This document shows positions 32,790 to 42,273 of a stretch of DNA of 64,000 nt, piece by piece. The notes beneath the pieces are model-generated. The model was not told the DNA's origin and did no database searches. It was given only the letters and a program-made list of their open reading frames with translations. The translations under genes were made by a program, and so were the position numbers. Position 1 is the stretch's first letter. Each line of letters begins with the position of its first letter. Origin of the DNA: an uncultured Sulfurovum sp. (GTDB lineage Bacteria; Campylobacterota; Campylobacteria; Campylobacterales; Sulfurovaceae); NCBI GenBank assembly GCA_902727855.1, contig CACVAS010000020.1, positions 62,001 to 126,000 on the forward strand. The letters are read 5' to 3'.

Positions 32790-35573
32790 TTACTGTAAAT
32801 GTGTTTTTGGCATGAGTCCTACTGTGTGAAACAGTGCTCTTAATTCATTTTCTGCATTTGCAGAATTTATATCAAAATCGGCATGGTTGACATAGAGTGT
32901 ATCATATAACACTTTTAACTCACTGTCCTTATAATATCCATTCATATAGATAGAAATCACATACCTAATAATATCTGTACCTTCTGTCATATTTTTAGAT
33001 TTAAAATAGTTTACTAAATGATTAGTTTCCAATTTATCAATAAGTTTGTTAGATTCTACAATTCTGTTAAAAAGATGGTCACTTTTAATCCAATGTTCAC
33101 TTGTCTCATAATATCCTGTCGGTTCTGGTTTTTGAAAAAATGGTTGCTTAAGTCTGTCACTTTTCAGTGCCCATCCTATATTTTTTAATCTGCCATTACT
33201 TGATGAGTTACCATCATATCTTGTGGCATCAGCACCTAAACCTCTAGCAAACCCTATAAAGTACTCCTGGTCATCTTTTGCTTTAGTGTTATGTGTATTT
33301 ATATCATTAAATTCATCTGAAGTAAACAGTGTTTCAAGTACTTCTTTTATTTGCTCCTGCATATTGGATGGATTTAAAAAAGTATTCTCACATGCAGTTA
33401 AAGTAGAATTTGTTGGCGTATCAGATACAAATTTATTGGCTAACTTTTTACAAATATACTCGGCTGTTTTTGGATGGGTAGCCAATATATGTATAGCTTC
33501 TTTTCCTTCTTCAACACCTAGTTCACCAGTTCTTGTGGGAATAGTATGCCCTAAAAAGTTTTTCGCTGCACCGACATCATGGTTAGATGCATCAAACTTA
33601 AATTCATAAATTCTTTCATAATACAATAATCGTCCTGATGTAGGATGATATTTTTTATACCTTGATGTTTTACCATTGTTATAAAATCCTCTTCCTGTAA
33701 ATACTCTAGCCAATTCAGATATATCAGTATCTGTGTAATTATCCAATCCTAGAGTATGAAGTTCCATAACTTCTCTGGCATAGTTTTCATTAGGGCCTCC
33801 TTTGGTGTTTTGAAACCCATTAAGATAATAACTCATCGTATAAGACTCTGCACTTAAGGTAAGTAAGTTTTCAAATGACCCAAATGCATTTTCATAAAAA
33901 ACATCGCTTTCATAAAGTTCTTTAGTATCTCTATCATTAAGATTAAGATTTGTATTAAAATGGTTATCCCAAAAATTGCCCATAACTGTTTGTAAATAAC
34001 GTTTACTATGCAGTGGACGTATACTTGCAGGGACTTCTGTTGAACGATAATAATACATGTAATAGTTATCTAATTTATATTGTGCAGGATAGTCTGACGA
34101 TTCAAAATTTCCTATTTCAGGCATTAGTTCAGTAATGAGTTGATTACTTAACCATAGCTCAAATCCTCCTTTACTCTCCACGTCTTCAAAAACTTCTGCA
34201 CTTGCACCCCATGTGAGTCTGTTGAGTTTATGTAGTAAATTTTTATCTTCATCTGTAATGCCTATATCAGATCCACTCACAAGAGGATCTGAACCAAATC
34301 TTAATTCTAGAATATCAGAAAGGTTGTCTTCATCCACATCTGTTGAGCCATCACTCGCTGCAATATATATTGTTACATTCACCTCATTTGACACTAACCC
34401 ATCCACATCTTTTATAGTATATGTAAAGCTATCCTCACCATATGTATTTGCATTTGGTACATAGCTTACTTGACCCAATGTATCTTTACTTAAACTACCT
34501 TTTATAGGTGTTTGTATAAATGTAATACTATCTTTATCTATATTTGCATCTTTTCTTATATCGTTATCTAGGATACCAATACTTAATATTTCATTTTCAA
34601 GTCCAATCTTCTCATCATCTACACCCAATGGGGCATCATTCACTGCGATGACATTGACTGTCACGGTAACGACAGCAGACTCTGCTGTACCATCATAGGC
34701 TCTATAGGTAAAGGTATCTTCACCATGAAAGTTTGCCTCTGGGGTATAGCGTACTTTATTCTCCACGATACTTGTACTGCCATGGCTTGCAGTACTCACT
34801 GTAGCAATGCTTAGGCTGTCACCCTCTGTATCTGTGTCATTTTTAAGTACATCAATCGTGATGGCTGTATCTTCTTGCGTACTGACATTGTCTTCTACAC
34901 CCAATGGGGCATCATTCACTGCGATGACATTGACGTTGTTTTGTTCCTTTAATTTTACAGTTATATTTACTGTTGCTATTTTTGAAAATTCATTTTTATT
35001 GTCAAGCAGTTTGTATTGAAAAGAATCTTCTCCTTCATATCCATTATTAGAAATATATTCTAGGACATTACCTACACGTTTGAGTACTCCATATAGTGGT
35101 TTATTAACAATAATTAAATTATCAAGAGTCAATTGTGTTTCATCTTTATCATTTATGAGAATGTCCATCGTTAATACATTATCATCTTGGATGAGAAAAG
35201 TATCATTTTGAACTTGCGGAATTTTGTTATCAGGATTAGTACCCTGTGCAAGCTCATCAATTGTATTTACACCATCATTATCTAAATCACTATAAAGAAG
35301 TATACTAATATCTTTGGTTACATTTATATCATCAGAATTTTCTAGGATGTATTGATTAACAATCATAACATCATTGGTTTTTATATCAATATCAACATTA
35401 GTATAGTCTTTTTTAGTAGGTGGTATATTTGAAGATTTTTTTAGGAATGAAAGAATTTTCTCTTCAGATGAGTATACAGAACTTTCAGTATCTGAGTTTG
35501 ATGTTTTTGAATCGCAACCTAATATAAAGTACATTAAAAAAATACTAAATACGAATAGGTATTTATTTTGCAT
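32790..35573 (-). CDS. DUF1800 family lipoprotein with cadherin-like repeats, 927 aa
   Basis: A lipoprotein signal (MQNKYLFVFSIFLMYFILGC) is followed by a thrombospondin type 3-like calcium segment (DLDNDGVNTIDELAQGTNPD). About three cadherin/VCBS-like repeats come next (to about residue 420; NDAPLG linkers, DSFQYKLLD, DTFTYRAYD, DSFTYTIKD), then a second calcium-like segment (DVDEDNLSDILELRFGSDP). The DUF1800 domain runs from about residue 446 (LHKLNRLTWGAS) to the end, with ENYAREVMELHTLG as a core motif. The start at 35573 is chosen because of AAGGAATTAT and the signal peptide. It probably works with the adjacent DUF1501 protein at the cell surface; the role is unknown. Confidence 0.9.
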   Translation of the reverse strand: MQNKYLFVFSIFLMYFILGCDSKTSNSDTESSVYSSEEKILSFLKKSSNIPPTKKDYTNVDIDIKTNDVMIVNQYILENSDDINVTKDISILLYSDLDNDGVNTIDELAQGTNPDNKIPQVQNDTFLIQDDNVLTMDILINDKDETQLTLDNLIIVNKPLYGVLKRVGNVLEYISNNGYEGEDSFQYKLLDNKNEFSKIATVNITVKLKEQNNVNVIAVNDAPLGVEDNVSTQEDTAITIDVLKNDTDTEGDSLSIATVSTASHGSTSIVENKVRYTPEANFHGEDTFTYRAYDGTAESAVVTVTVNVIAVNDAPLGVDDEKIGLENEILSIGILDNDIRKDANIDKDSITFIQTPIKGSLSKDTLGQVSYVPNANTYGEDSFTYTIKDVDGLVSNEVNVTIYIAASDGSTDVDEDNLSDILELRFGSDPLVSGSDIGITDEDKNLLHKLNRLTWGASAEVFEDVESKGGFELWLSNQLITELMPEIGNFESSDYPAQYKLDNYYMYYYRSTEVPASIRPLHSKRYLQTVMGNFWDNHFNTNLNLNDRDTKELYESDVFYENAFGSFENLLTLSAESYTMSYYLNGFQNTKGGPNENYAREVMELHTLGLDNYTDTDISELARVFTGRGFYNNGKTSRYKKYHPTSGRLLYYERIYEFKFDASNHDVGAAKNFLGHTIPTRTGELGVEEGKEAIHILATHPKTAEYICKKLANKFVSDTPTNSTLTACENTFLNPSNMQEQIKEVLETLFTSDEFNDINTHNTKAKDDQEYFIGFARGLGADATRYDGNSSSNGRLKNIGWALKSDRLKQPFFQKPEPTGYYETSEHWIKSDHLFNRIVESNKLIDKLETNHLVNYFKSKNMTEGTDIIRYVISIYMNGYYKDSELKVLYDTLYVNHADFDINSANAENELRALFHTVGLMPKTHLQ
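34621..34937 (-). repeat. Two perfect 38-bp direct repeats in the DUF1800 gene
   Basis: The same 38-bp sequence, beginning ACACCCAATGGGGCATCATT, occurs at 34621-34658 and 34900-34937. It encodes the VNVIAVNDAPLGV linker between cadherin-like repeats. The spacing of 279 bp is exactly 93 codons, so recombination between the copies would delete one repeat in frame. Confidence 0.9.
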
Positions 35574-35767
35574 ATAATTCCTTCTGACTATAGTAATATG
35601 CTTCACGAAAAGAGAATAATACGATTAGTCTGTTGTTTTGATTGGTTTAAAAGAATTAGATTATACAAAAAAGTCTCTAAAGAGCCTCTTTAAATTGTAG
35701 TCCAGGTCAATATCTAAAACATTAAACAGACAGAAAAAGCATTATATAATAGGGGGATGAATAAAGA

Positions 35768-35793
35768 CAAACAATGAGACTAAACATTGTTTG
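35768..35793 (-). terminator. Hairpin terminator after msrB
   Basis: CAAACAATG (35768-35776) and CATTGTTTG (35785-35793) form a perfect 9-bp stem with an 8-nt loop, 26 bp after the msrB stop on the minus strand. The following minus-strand sequence is T-rich. Confidence 0.65.
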
Positions 35794-35818
35794 CACTTAG
35801 TGGTTTTTCAAAAGTCAA

Positions 35819-36178
35819 CTATTTTGCTTCAAAATCCAATGAGATAGAGTTTACACAATGACGTGTACTCTTAGAGGTCATACCTTCGCCTTTAAACACA
35901 TGTCCTAAGTGACCATCACAATTTGCACAAACAATTTCAATTCTTCTACCATCTGCATCGGGTATTTCTTTTACTGCACCTTCTACAGCGTCGTCAAAAC
36001 TAGGCCAACCTGTACCTGAATCAAATTTTGTTTCTGATGGGAAAAGGGGTGCATTACATTGACGACATGTATACATTCCTGCTTCTTTATGATCCCAAAA
36101 TTTTCCTGTAAAAGAACGTTCTGTTCCTTTATTTACTATCACTCTTGTCTCTTCTTCATTCAATGTGTTGTATGCCAT
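35819..36178 (-). CDS. msrB: Peptide-methionine (R)-S-oxide reductase
   Basis: This cytoplasmic MsrB repairs methionine-R-sulfoxide. Zinc-binding pairs are TCRQCNAPLF and CANCDGHLGHVF, the substrate site is SGTGWPSF, and the catalytic Cys is in STRHCVNSISLDF. At 119 aa it is complete. The start at 36178 (MAYNTLNEEE) is used because AAAAGGAATACT precedes it; the frame is open 23 codons further into msrA. It follows msrA by 25 bp. Confidence 0.94.
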   Translation of the reverse strand: MAYNTLNEEETRVIVNKGTERSFTGKFWDHKEAGMYTCRQCNAPLFPSETKFDSGTGWPSFDDAVEGAVKEIPDADGRRIEIVCANCDGHLGHVFKGEGMTSKSTRHCVNSISLDFEAK

Positions 36179-36203
36179 AGTATTCCTTTTTCTATAAAAT
36201 AAG

Positions 36204-36695
36204 TTAAATAAACGAGCCAAATCTTTCAGCATGGCAAGTGTAGCCATTGGGAGTTCTTACCAGATAGTCTTGATGATATGATTCAGCAGGCCAAAATGTT
36301 GCGAAGTCTTCAAGTGCTGTGACGATGGGTGCACCCCATTTGTTAGACTTGTTTACAATTTCAATCATCTCATTTGCTACAGTTCTCTCTTCCTCATTTT
36401 GTATGAAAATGGCTGAACGGTAACTAGACCCTCTATCATTACCTTGTTGGTCTATCGTTGTAGGGTTATGTACTCTAAAAAAGTAGTCTAAGATTTCTTT
36501 AAAAGATGTTATCTCCGAGTCATACGTTATCTCAAGACTTTCAGCATGACCCGGATGGTCTCTATAGCTTGGATTTTCATTGTCTCCACCTTGGTAACCC
36601 ACTTCTGTATCTACCACACCATTGCGGTACCTAAATAGATCTTCCATACCCCAAAAACACCCACCAGCTATATAAGCTTTTTTTAATTCACTCAT
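36204..36695 (-). CDS. msrA: Peptide-methionine (S)-S-oxide reductase
   Basis: This cytoplasmic MsrA is specific for methionine-S-sulfoxide. The catalytic motif is AGGCFWGMEDLF, followed by EVGYQGGDNENPSYRD, GHAESLEITYD and the NPTTIDQQGNDRGSSYRSAIF stretch. It has 163 aa, and no signal peptide. It lies between the exported Msr fusion and msrB on one leftward transcript, with AGAGGAATGTATA before the ATG. Confidence 0.95.
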   Translation of the reverse strand: MSELKKAYIAGGCFWGMEDLFRYRNGVVDTEVGYQGGDNENPSYRDHPGHAESLEITYDSEITSFKEILDYFFRVHNPTTIDQQGNDRGSSYRSAIFIQNEEERTVANEMIEIVNKSNKWGAPIVTALEDFATFWPAESYHQDYLVRTPNGYTCHAERFGSFI

Positions 36696-36732
36696 TATAC
36701 ATTCCTCTCATATTCTTTATTATCATACAATC

Positions 36733-37986
36733 CTACTTCTTTACATTTTCTCTAGGGACAAACTCTAGTACAGTCGCATTAATACAAAAACGTTGTTTGC
36801 CCCCTGGTCCATCATTAAAGACATGGCCTAAATGTGCACCAGATTTTTTAGCAACCACTTCGATGCGTCTCATGCCATATTTATTGTCTTCTTTTTCTAC
36901 GGTCGAACCTTCAACGGCTTTAAAAAAGCTCAACCACCCAGTACCCGAATTAAACCTCTGTTTGGTGTCAAAAAGTATATCACCTGAAATTTTATCTATA
37001 AAGATACCGTCACCTGTATTTTTAAACGCGTCATATTGTTTACAAAACCTTCCATCCGTTGCTTGTCTAAAAGCGACATCATACCCTTCACTCTCTTCAC
37101 CGAGTTTAAATGCTCCGACAGCTTTATAGAATGCTTTTTCATCCATGTACCCTGTATAGGCATAGACCTCTTTAGCATCTTCTATAAAGATAATAGTAGG
37201 CGTACCTTGTATTTTACTGGTAAGTTTGAAACCTTTGAGCACATCTTGAGAGGTAGTTCTTAGTGGAACACTACCGTTATAGTGGTCAGTCACCTTGGCT
37301 TTAAATTTCTCACAAAATTTACAATGAGGTGCATCAATAACAAGTATCTCTTTACCACCTAAAGGTGTAACATACACTACATCTACTTTTCCTTTGTCAC
37401 CTGCGGGAAACTTAACACCAGTTGCATGGTTAGGACAATACCCTAACGGATTCTTTTCTAAGTAATTTTGATGATACACTTCAGCTGCATAAAATCTTTT
37501 AAGAGGCTTGATCTCTGTAGTAATAGCCCCATAGCCCGCTTTACTCAACAAAGGCTGATACATTTTTTGTGTCCTTAATGCCACTTGTCTTTGTATCTCT
37601 GTTGAGTAATATAAAGCACTTCTATAGTTGTTGCCTATGTCATTACCTTGTCTATTGCCTTGGGTAGGATTATGCAGTTCCCAAAATGATTTTATAAGCT
37701 TTTGCGTAGAGATTTTAGTATCATCATAAATCACTTTGACCACCTCTGTATGATTGACAATATCTTTTGTTGTATTTCTATACTTAAGCACTGTTTCATA
37801 CGTAGGGTTTGCATAACTTCCCCCAGCATACCCAGATGTAGCACGTTTCACACCTTCAAGGTTTTCAAAATATTTCTCTACACCCCAAAAGCATCCTGCA
37901 CCAAAAACAATCGTTTGTGTTTTTGCTAGTACTGCTGTACTCAAAGCTATACTAAGTCCTAGAAATAGAAAGATTTTTTTCATCAT
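36733..37986 (-). CDS. msrAB: Exported MsrA-thioredoxin-like-MsrB fusion
   Basis: A signal peptide (to about residue 21) precedes an MsrA domain (FGAGCFWGVEKYF; about 24-190). A middle thioredoxin/DsbC-like domain (about 200-295) has the redox pair CKFC in IDAPHCKFCEKF and a cis-Pro loop GTPTIIF. The C-terminal MsrB domain (about 310-410) has SGTGWLSF, HLGHVFNDGP and catalytic RFCINATVLEF but lacks the two zinc CxxC pairs. The enzyme likely repairs oxidised envelope proteins with its own reductant domain. The order differs from Neisseria PilB (thioredoxin-MsrA-MsrB). Confidence 0.92.
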   Translation of the reverse strand: MMKKIFLFLGLSIALSTAVLAKTQTIVFGAGCFWGVEKYFENLEGVKRATSGYAGGSYANPTYETVLKYRNTTKDIVNHTEVVKVIYDDTKISTQKLIKSFWELHNPTQGNRQGNDIGNNYRSALYYSTEIQRQVALRTQKMYQPLLSKAGYGAITTEIKPLKRFYAAEVYHQNYLEKNPLGYCPNHATGVKFPAGDKGKVDVVYVTPLGGKEILVIDAPHCKFCEKFKAKVTDHYNGSVPLRTTSQDVLKGFKLTSKIQGTPTIIFIEDAKEVYAYTGYMDEKAFYKAVGAFKLGEESEGYDVAFRQATDGRFCKQYDAFKNTGDGIFIDKISGDILFDTKQRFNSGTGWLSFFKAVEGSTVEKEDNKYGMRRIEVVAKKSGAHLGHVFNDGPGGKQRFCINATVLEFVPRENVKK

Positions 37987-38057
37987 GTATCCTTATTACT
38001 ATTTAATTTTAGAATTATAGTCAAGTAATGTGTAGTAGTGTGTACTAGGAAACAACC

Positions 38058-39677
38058 CTATTGTTCTAAGCGGCACTCCAACGCTTCTTGTAAAAGTCTG
38101 TCTGCAATGAGCTCTTTTCCATTTAGTACATGGTTGATACCAAGACTTTCTATCATCTCTTTTTCTTGCGTATTGACGACTTTGACTATACTATTGACTT
38201 GTCTATTAAAAGTCACAATATTTTCACAAATAAGTTGCATCTGTATAGCATTTTCTATGGTCACTATAATTGCAATAGACTCATCAACATTAAAGTGTTC
38301 CAACACCATTTTTTGAGCTGCATTGGCTAAAAATATAGCTTTTTCACCTTCTTCTATGGCTTTGTCTACTACTTTTACATTATGTTCTAAAATCACATAG
38401 AGTAACTGCTGTTCTCGAAACTTTTTGGCAAGTATCTTTCCAACTGGTCCATAGCCACATATCACTATGTGGTTTCTATAACGTTCACCAATTAAAGCAT
38501 GTTCTTCCAAATCAACTGGCTCTTTAAAAAATATGTTTGCTAACTTAGAAATGTTACGTAATACAAAGGGTGTAATTATCATAGATACGACTATGGTAAT
38601 AATCATAATCTGATTTAACTTTTCATCTATGAGTGATTGTGAATACGCCAAAGCAAACACTGCTAATGCAAACTCACCCACTTGAAAAAGTGCCAAGGCA
38701 CTTTTAAGTGCTGTACGCTTAGGGATAAAAAACTGTAGCATTACAAAAATAAGTAAACCTTTTAAGAGTAAAACTCCTACTAAAAGCATAAGTATTATAT
38801 CTCCATAGGTGATGAATGACTCTAGATTAATCTGCATACCAATAGTCACAAAAAAGACACCAAGTAAAATATCTCTAAATGGTACAAGGTCTGCTTCTAT
38901 TCGGTAACGATATTTAGTCTCAGATAGTGCCATACCTGCTAAAAATGCTCCTAAAGAGTAAGAAAACCCAAAATACTCTGCCAATACAGATGCACTCACC
39001 ACACCCAAAATTACTGCACCTAGAAATATCTCTTCTGAATCTGTAGAGGTAATCCAGTCAAAAAAGCGTTCTATAAAATATTTTCCTCCAACGAAAATAA
39101 TAAAAAATACAACCAATGCAGAAACAAATGTTTCAAAGAGTAAAACCCCTAGTGAATCCGTTTGGGAACCAAAAAATGAAATCATAAGTAAAATAGGAAT
39201 GACTGCCAAATCTTGAAACAATAAAATTCCTAAGGCAATACGCCCATAATTAGAACGTATCTCTTTATTTTCATTCAATATTTTAAGAACAATCGCAGTA
39301 GAGGATAAGGAAAGAGCAAATCCAACTATGATAGCTGTTTTCATTTCCAACTCTAAGATCCATGAGGAGAGTGCCGTAAAAAGGAGCCCTGAGAGTATGA
39401 CTTCAAGTCCACCATACACAAACACCTCTTTTTTCATACTTTTAAGATGTGTCATAGAAAACTCTAATCCAATAGTAAACATGAGAAAAACAATACCAAA
39501 CTCAGCCAAATGTGATAACATCTCTTTAGAGTCTTGTGCAAAATGGAACATCGTCGAGATAGCTAACCCTGAAAGAATATAACCAATCACTGTAGGAATA
39601 TCTAATTTTTTTAAAAATACATTAAGTATTGTGGCTATGGCAATAGTGATTATAAAAATGACAAGTATATGTTCCAT
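38058..39677 (-). CDS. KefB/CPA2-type monovalent cation:proton antiporter
   Basis: About twelve to thirteen membrane helices (to about residue 380) show the CPA2 landmarks TIGLEFSMTHLK, LSLSSTAIVLKIL, GILLFQDLAVIPILL and GAFLAGMALSET. A cytosolic TrkA-N/RCK domain follows with the NAD-binding glycine loop VICGYGPVGKILAKKF. It would exchange K+ or Na+ for protons under nucleotide control. The length of 539 aa is normal. It appears monocistronic. Confidence 0.92.
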   Translation of the reverse strand: MEHILVIFIITIAIATILNVFLKKLDIPTVIGYILSGLAISTMFHFAQDSKEMLSHLAEFGIVFLMFTIGLEFSMTHLKSMKKEVFVYGGLEVILSGLLFTALSSWILELEMKTAIIVGFALSLSSTAIVLKILNENKEIRSNYGRIALGILLFQDLAVIPILLMISFFGSQTDSLGVLLFETFVSALVVFFIIFVGGKYFIERFFDWITSTDSEEIFLGAVILGVVSASVLAEYFGFSYSLGAFLAGMALSETKYRYRIEADLVPFRDILLGVFFVTIGMQINLESFITYGDIILMLLVGVLLLKGLLIFVMLQFFIPKRTALKSALALFQVGEFALAVFALAYSQSLIDEKLNQIMIITIVVSMIITPFVLRNISKLANIFFKEPVDLEEHALIGERYRNHIVICGYGPVGKILAKKFREQQLLYVILEHNVKVVDKAIEEGEKAIFLANAAQKMVLEHFNVDESIAIIVTIENAIQMQLICENIVTFNRQVNSIVKVVNTQEKEMIESLGINHVLNGKELIADRLLQEALECRLEQ

Positions 39678-39870
39678 AAATCTTATCCTTTAAACAAATT
39701 GTAGAATCTCTCTTATTTCATTCATCATACTCTATCTAAAATTATATATTAAACTTAACAAATATTTAAAAAATAGATTAACTATAATATAAAACTATCT
39801 ATATATTAATTTGTAATTATATATTTAAGTTTTTTTTAGTAAAATTCCTAAAAATTACAAAGGCATTATC

Positions 39871-40368
39871 ATGAAAACACTCTATTTCTCAGTTATCATT
39901 TTTATTTTATTTTCATTTTTATCCGGATGTAGCACCCCACAACTTACACCAGTAGTCAAAAAAGATTTTGTTGAAAAAACGCCTGTTAAAAAACCCATTA
40001 AAAAGAAAAAAAAGAAGGTAAAAAAACATTTTACTTTAAAAGTAACAGCAACAGCCTATACCTCATCTGTCAATGAAACAGATGACACTCCTTTTCTTGC
40101 AGCATGGAATAACAAACTCACTCCTGGAGTGAAATCTATAGCCATCTCTAGAGATTTACTGGCGTTAGGGTTAAAAAATGGTGACAAAATACGTATAGAT
40201 GGCTTACATGGTACATACAAAGTACTTGACAAGATGAACAAGCGCTGGAAAAAGAAAATAGATATCTATATGGGACTAAACCGTAAAAAAGCACTTCAAT
40301 GGGGACGAAAAAAAGTCATAATTCGTTGGGCAAAAGTTGTACGAATAAGAGAAAAATCAAACGTATAA
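39871..40368 (+). CDS. 3D-domain lipoprotein, 165 aa
   Basis: A lipobox signal (MKTLYFSVIIF...LSGCSTP) is followed by a Lys-rich linker (KKPIKKKKKKVKKH) and a double-psi beta-barrel '3D' domain: VTATAYTSSVNETDDTP, AISRDLLALGLKNGDKIRIDG, GTYKVLDKMNKRWKKKIDIYMG. The three conserved aspartates of MltA/YuiC-type 3D domains (D in NETDD, DKMN, KIDIY) are visible. It is probably a periplasmic peptidoglycan-acting or -binding protein. The basic linker may reach the cell wall. Confidence 0.82.
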   Translation: MKTLYFSVIIFILFSFLSGCSTPQLTPVVKKDFVEKTPVKKPIKKKKKKVKKHFTLKVTATAYTSSVNETDDTPFLAAWNNKLTPGVKSIAISRDLLALGLKNGDKIRIDGLHGTYKVLDKMNKRWKKKIDIYMGLNRKKALQWGRKKVIIRWAKVVRIREKSNV

Positions 40369-40387
40369 GTAAAATTTTACAAAATAT

Positions 40388-40411
40388 TATACGCTAATCT
40401 ATTAGCGTATA
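40388..40411. terminator. Bidirectional terminator between the 3D-domain gene and minE
   Basis: TATACGCTAA (40388-40397) and TTAGCGTATA (40402-40411) form a perfect 10-bp stem with a 4-nt loop in a 52-bp gap between convergent genes. T-rich sequence lies on both sides. Confidence 0.75.
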
Positions 40412-40420
40412 AATTTACAT

Positions 40421-40651
40421 TTACCTATCTAACTCAACATCTATAGACAGTGCTTCAACACCCTCTACTTCCTCTTTTTTAATCTCAACAGCACGTACCC
40501 CTACATATTTCTTTACTACTTCTATTATTTCTGCTTTGAGTTCATTCATAAAAGGAAATTCTGAAGTAGCATCTCTATCTGACATAATAGCAATCGTTAG
40601 TCTATCTTTCGCAACTGTTGCACTGCGCTTCTTTTTCAAAAAACCAAACAT
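40421..40651 (-). CDS. minE: Cell division topological specificity factor MinE
   Basis: MinE stimulates the MinD ATPase and drives Min oscillation. MFGFLKKKRSATVAKDRLTIAIMSDRD contains the membrane-targeting N-terminus and the MinD-binding region; the topological-specificity domain follows (EIIEVVKKYVGV). At 76 aa it is slightly shorter than E. coli MinE (88). Its start overlaps the minD stop by 1 nt. Confidence 0.93.
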   Translation of the reverse strand: MFGFLKKKRSATVAKDRLTIAIMSDRDATSEFPFMNELKAEIIEVVKKYVGVRAVEIKKEEVEGVEALSIDVELDR

Positions 40652-41463
40652 TATCTAAACATCCCTGCTAACTTTTTAAAGACACCAGAATCTGGGTTTT
40701 CGATATCTTTCATCTCAATAGACTCATCACACAAACGCCCAGCTATACGTGTATAGGCCTGACCTGCAATTGACTTTTTATCTAGTACCACGGGCTTACC
40801 TTGATTTGAAGCATCAATCACCCCTTTATCTTCTGGTACTTTACCTAAAAGATTAATATTTAAAATATCTAAAATATCATCAGATCTTAACATCTCACCA
40901 CTTTGAACCATCTCAGCAGAAATACGATTGACAATAAGATACTTAGAGACTTCTTGTCCCTCTCTAGCTTTGTCTGACTTTGCATCCAAAATACCTATAG
41001 CACGATCTGCATCCCTAATAGAAGAGACTTCAGGGTTTACCACTACAATCGCAGCATCTGCAAACTCAATAGTATGTTCAAACCCACTCTCTATACCCGC
41101 AGGCGCATCTAAAATGACAAAATCATACGATTCTTTTAAATTAGCGATAAGCGTTTTAACCTTTTCAGACTCAAGTACTGTTTTATCTTTGGTTTGAGAT
41201 GCAGCTAAAAAATATAAGTTTTCACTGGCTTTACTTTTTATGACTGCTTGCTTTAATGTTGTTTCACCGTCCATGACTTGCACTAAATCATATACGACAC
41301 GGTTTTCTAGACCTAAAATCATATCTAAGTTACGTTGACCAATATCAAAATCTACCAACACACATTTTTTACCTCTAAGGGCAATACCTAACCCTATATT
41401 TGCTGAAGCGGTTGTTTTACCAACACCACCTTTTCCACTGATTACTGCTATAACTATGCCCAA
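40651..41463 (-). CDS. minD: Septum site-determining ATPase MinD
   Basis: This deviant Walker A ATPase (SGKGGVGKTTASAN) of the ParA/MinD family has VDFDIGQRNLDMILG and VILDAPAGIESG. The C-terminal amphipathic membrane-targeting helix (GVFKKLAGMFR) is intact. It recruits MinC and, with MinE, positions the division septum. The length is 270 aa. The gene overlaps minC by 10 bp and minE by 1 bp, forming a tight minC-minD-minE operon. Confidence 0.96.
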   Translation of the reverse strand: MGIVIAVISGKGGVGKTTASANIGLGIALRGKKCVLVDFDIGQRNLDMILGLENRVVYDLVQVMDGETTLKQAVIKSKASENLYFLAASQTKDKTVLESEKVKTLIANLKESYDFVILDAPAGIESGFEHTIEFADAAIVVVNPEVSSIRDADRAIGILDAKSDKAREGQEVSKYLIVNRISAEMVQSGEMLRSDDILDILNINLLGKVPEDKGVIDASNQGKPVVLDKKSIAGQAYTRIAGRLCDESIEMKDIENPDSGVFKKLAGMFR

Positions 41464-42173
41464 TTTATTTCCTTTTTAATGACTGGCGTGATAAATATTT
41501 CACGGTTTTTTAACTCTATACGGTTCAGTTTGTCTTTTAATAACTCATTATCTACAGCAACCCCATTAAAAATAATGTTCGCCTTAGGTGATACTGTAAT
41601 CATCATAAAACTGCCATCACAACGTAAAGCACCTTCAACCACTTGCGTAATAATAAGATTTCCGGTGGTGTTTATCGTTGCACCACTATTGACTCGGTTA
41701 AGTAACAGAAGATCTCCTTTTATGTTTAACTCTCTTCCACTTCTAATCATCGTATCCATGACAGTAAAATTCTCTTTGAGTTTTTTTGAGAGTTCTTCTA
41801 TTTTATGTTTTTCTCTTTTTATCTCTGATTGTGCAATACTAAGATTGAGTGCACTCTCTTCTGCTTCTCTTTTTAAGTTGTCTTGTAGCTCTCTTTGAAT
41901 TTCAAGGTGTGCCTCTACATCATGTGTTTTCACGTGCATGTCATACTCTTCTTCAAGTGCTTTACGTGACCTACCTATAGGTAAGTCAATGTTATGCAAA
42001 AACTTTAAAGCATTTTTCTCAAGATATGTTTTAATGGTGTCACTCATTTCACCTTTTATGAGTATAAGGTGATCTTTAAAGAGCATGTAGTTTGTATCAA
42101 AAAACTCTATAAACTTTGTTTCATCTTCAACTCTAGTTTCAAACACTTTAAGTGAGTATTGCCTATTTTTCAA
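41454..42173 (-). CDS. minC: Septum site-determining protein MinC
   Basis: MinC inhibits FtsZ polymerisation. The N-terminal half is divergent and coiled-coil-like in the middle (EIQRELQDNLKREAEESALN, about residues 88-140). The C-terminal beta-helix is recognisable: IRSGRELNIKGDLLLLNRVN, GATINTTGNLIITQVVEGAL and CDGSFMMITVSPKANIIFNG. At 239 aa it is similar to other MinC proteins. It is identified by this domain and its place before minD and minE. Confidence 0.9.
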   Translation of the reverse strand: MKNRQYSLKVFETRVEDETKFIEFFDTNYMLFKDHLILIKGEMSDTIKTYLEKNALKFLHNIDLPIGRSRKALEEEYDMHVKTHDVEAHLEIQRELQDNLKREAEESALNLSIAQSEIKREKHKIEELSKKLKENFTVMDTMIRSGRELNIKGDLLLLNRVNSGATINTTGNLIITQVVEGALRCDGSFMMITVSPKANIIFNGVAVDNELLKDKLNRIELKNREIFITPVIKKEINWA

Positions 42174-42273
42174 ATATTCTCCATTATTATAACTATAATT
42201 ATAAAAACGAATTATGCACTACAGTAGCTGAAACTTGCGTTAGTAAAAAAATACTCCTAAACTTCACGCATTT

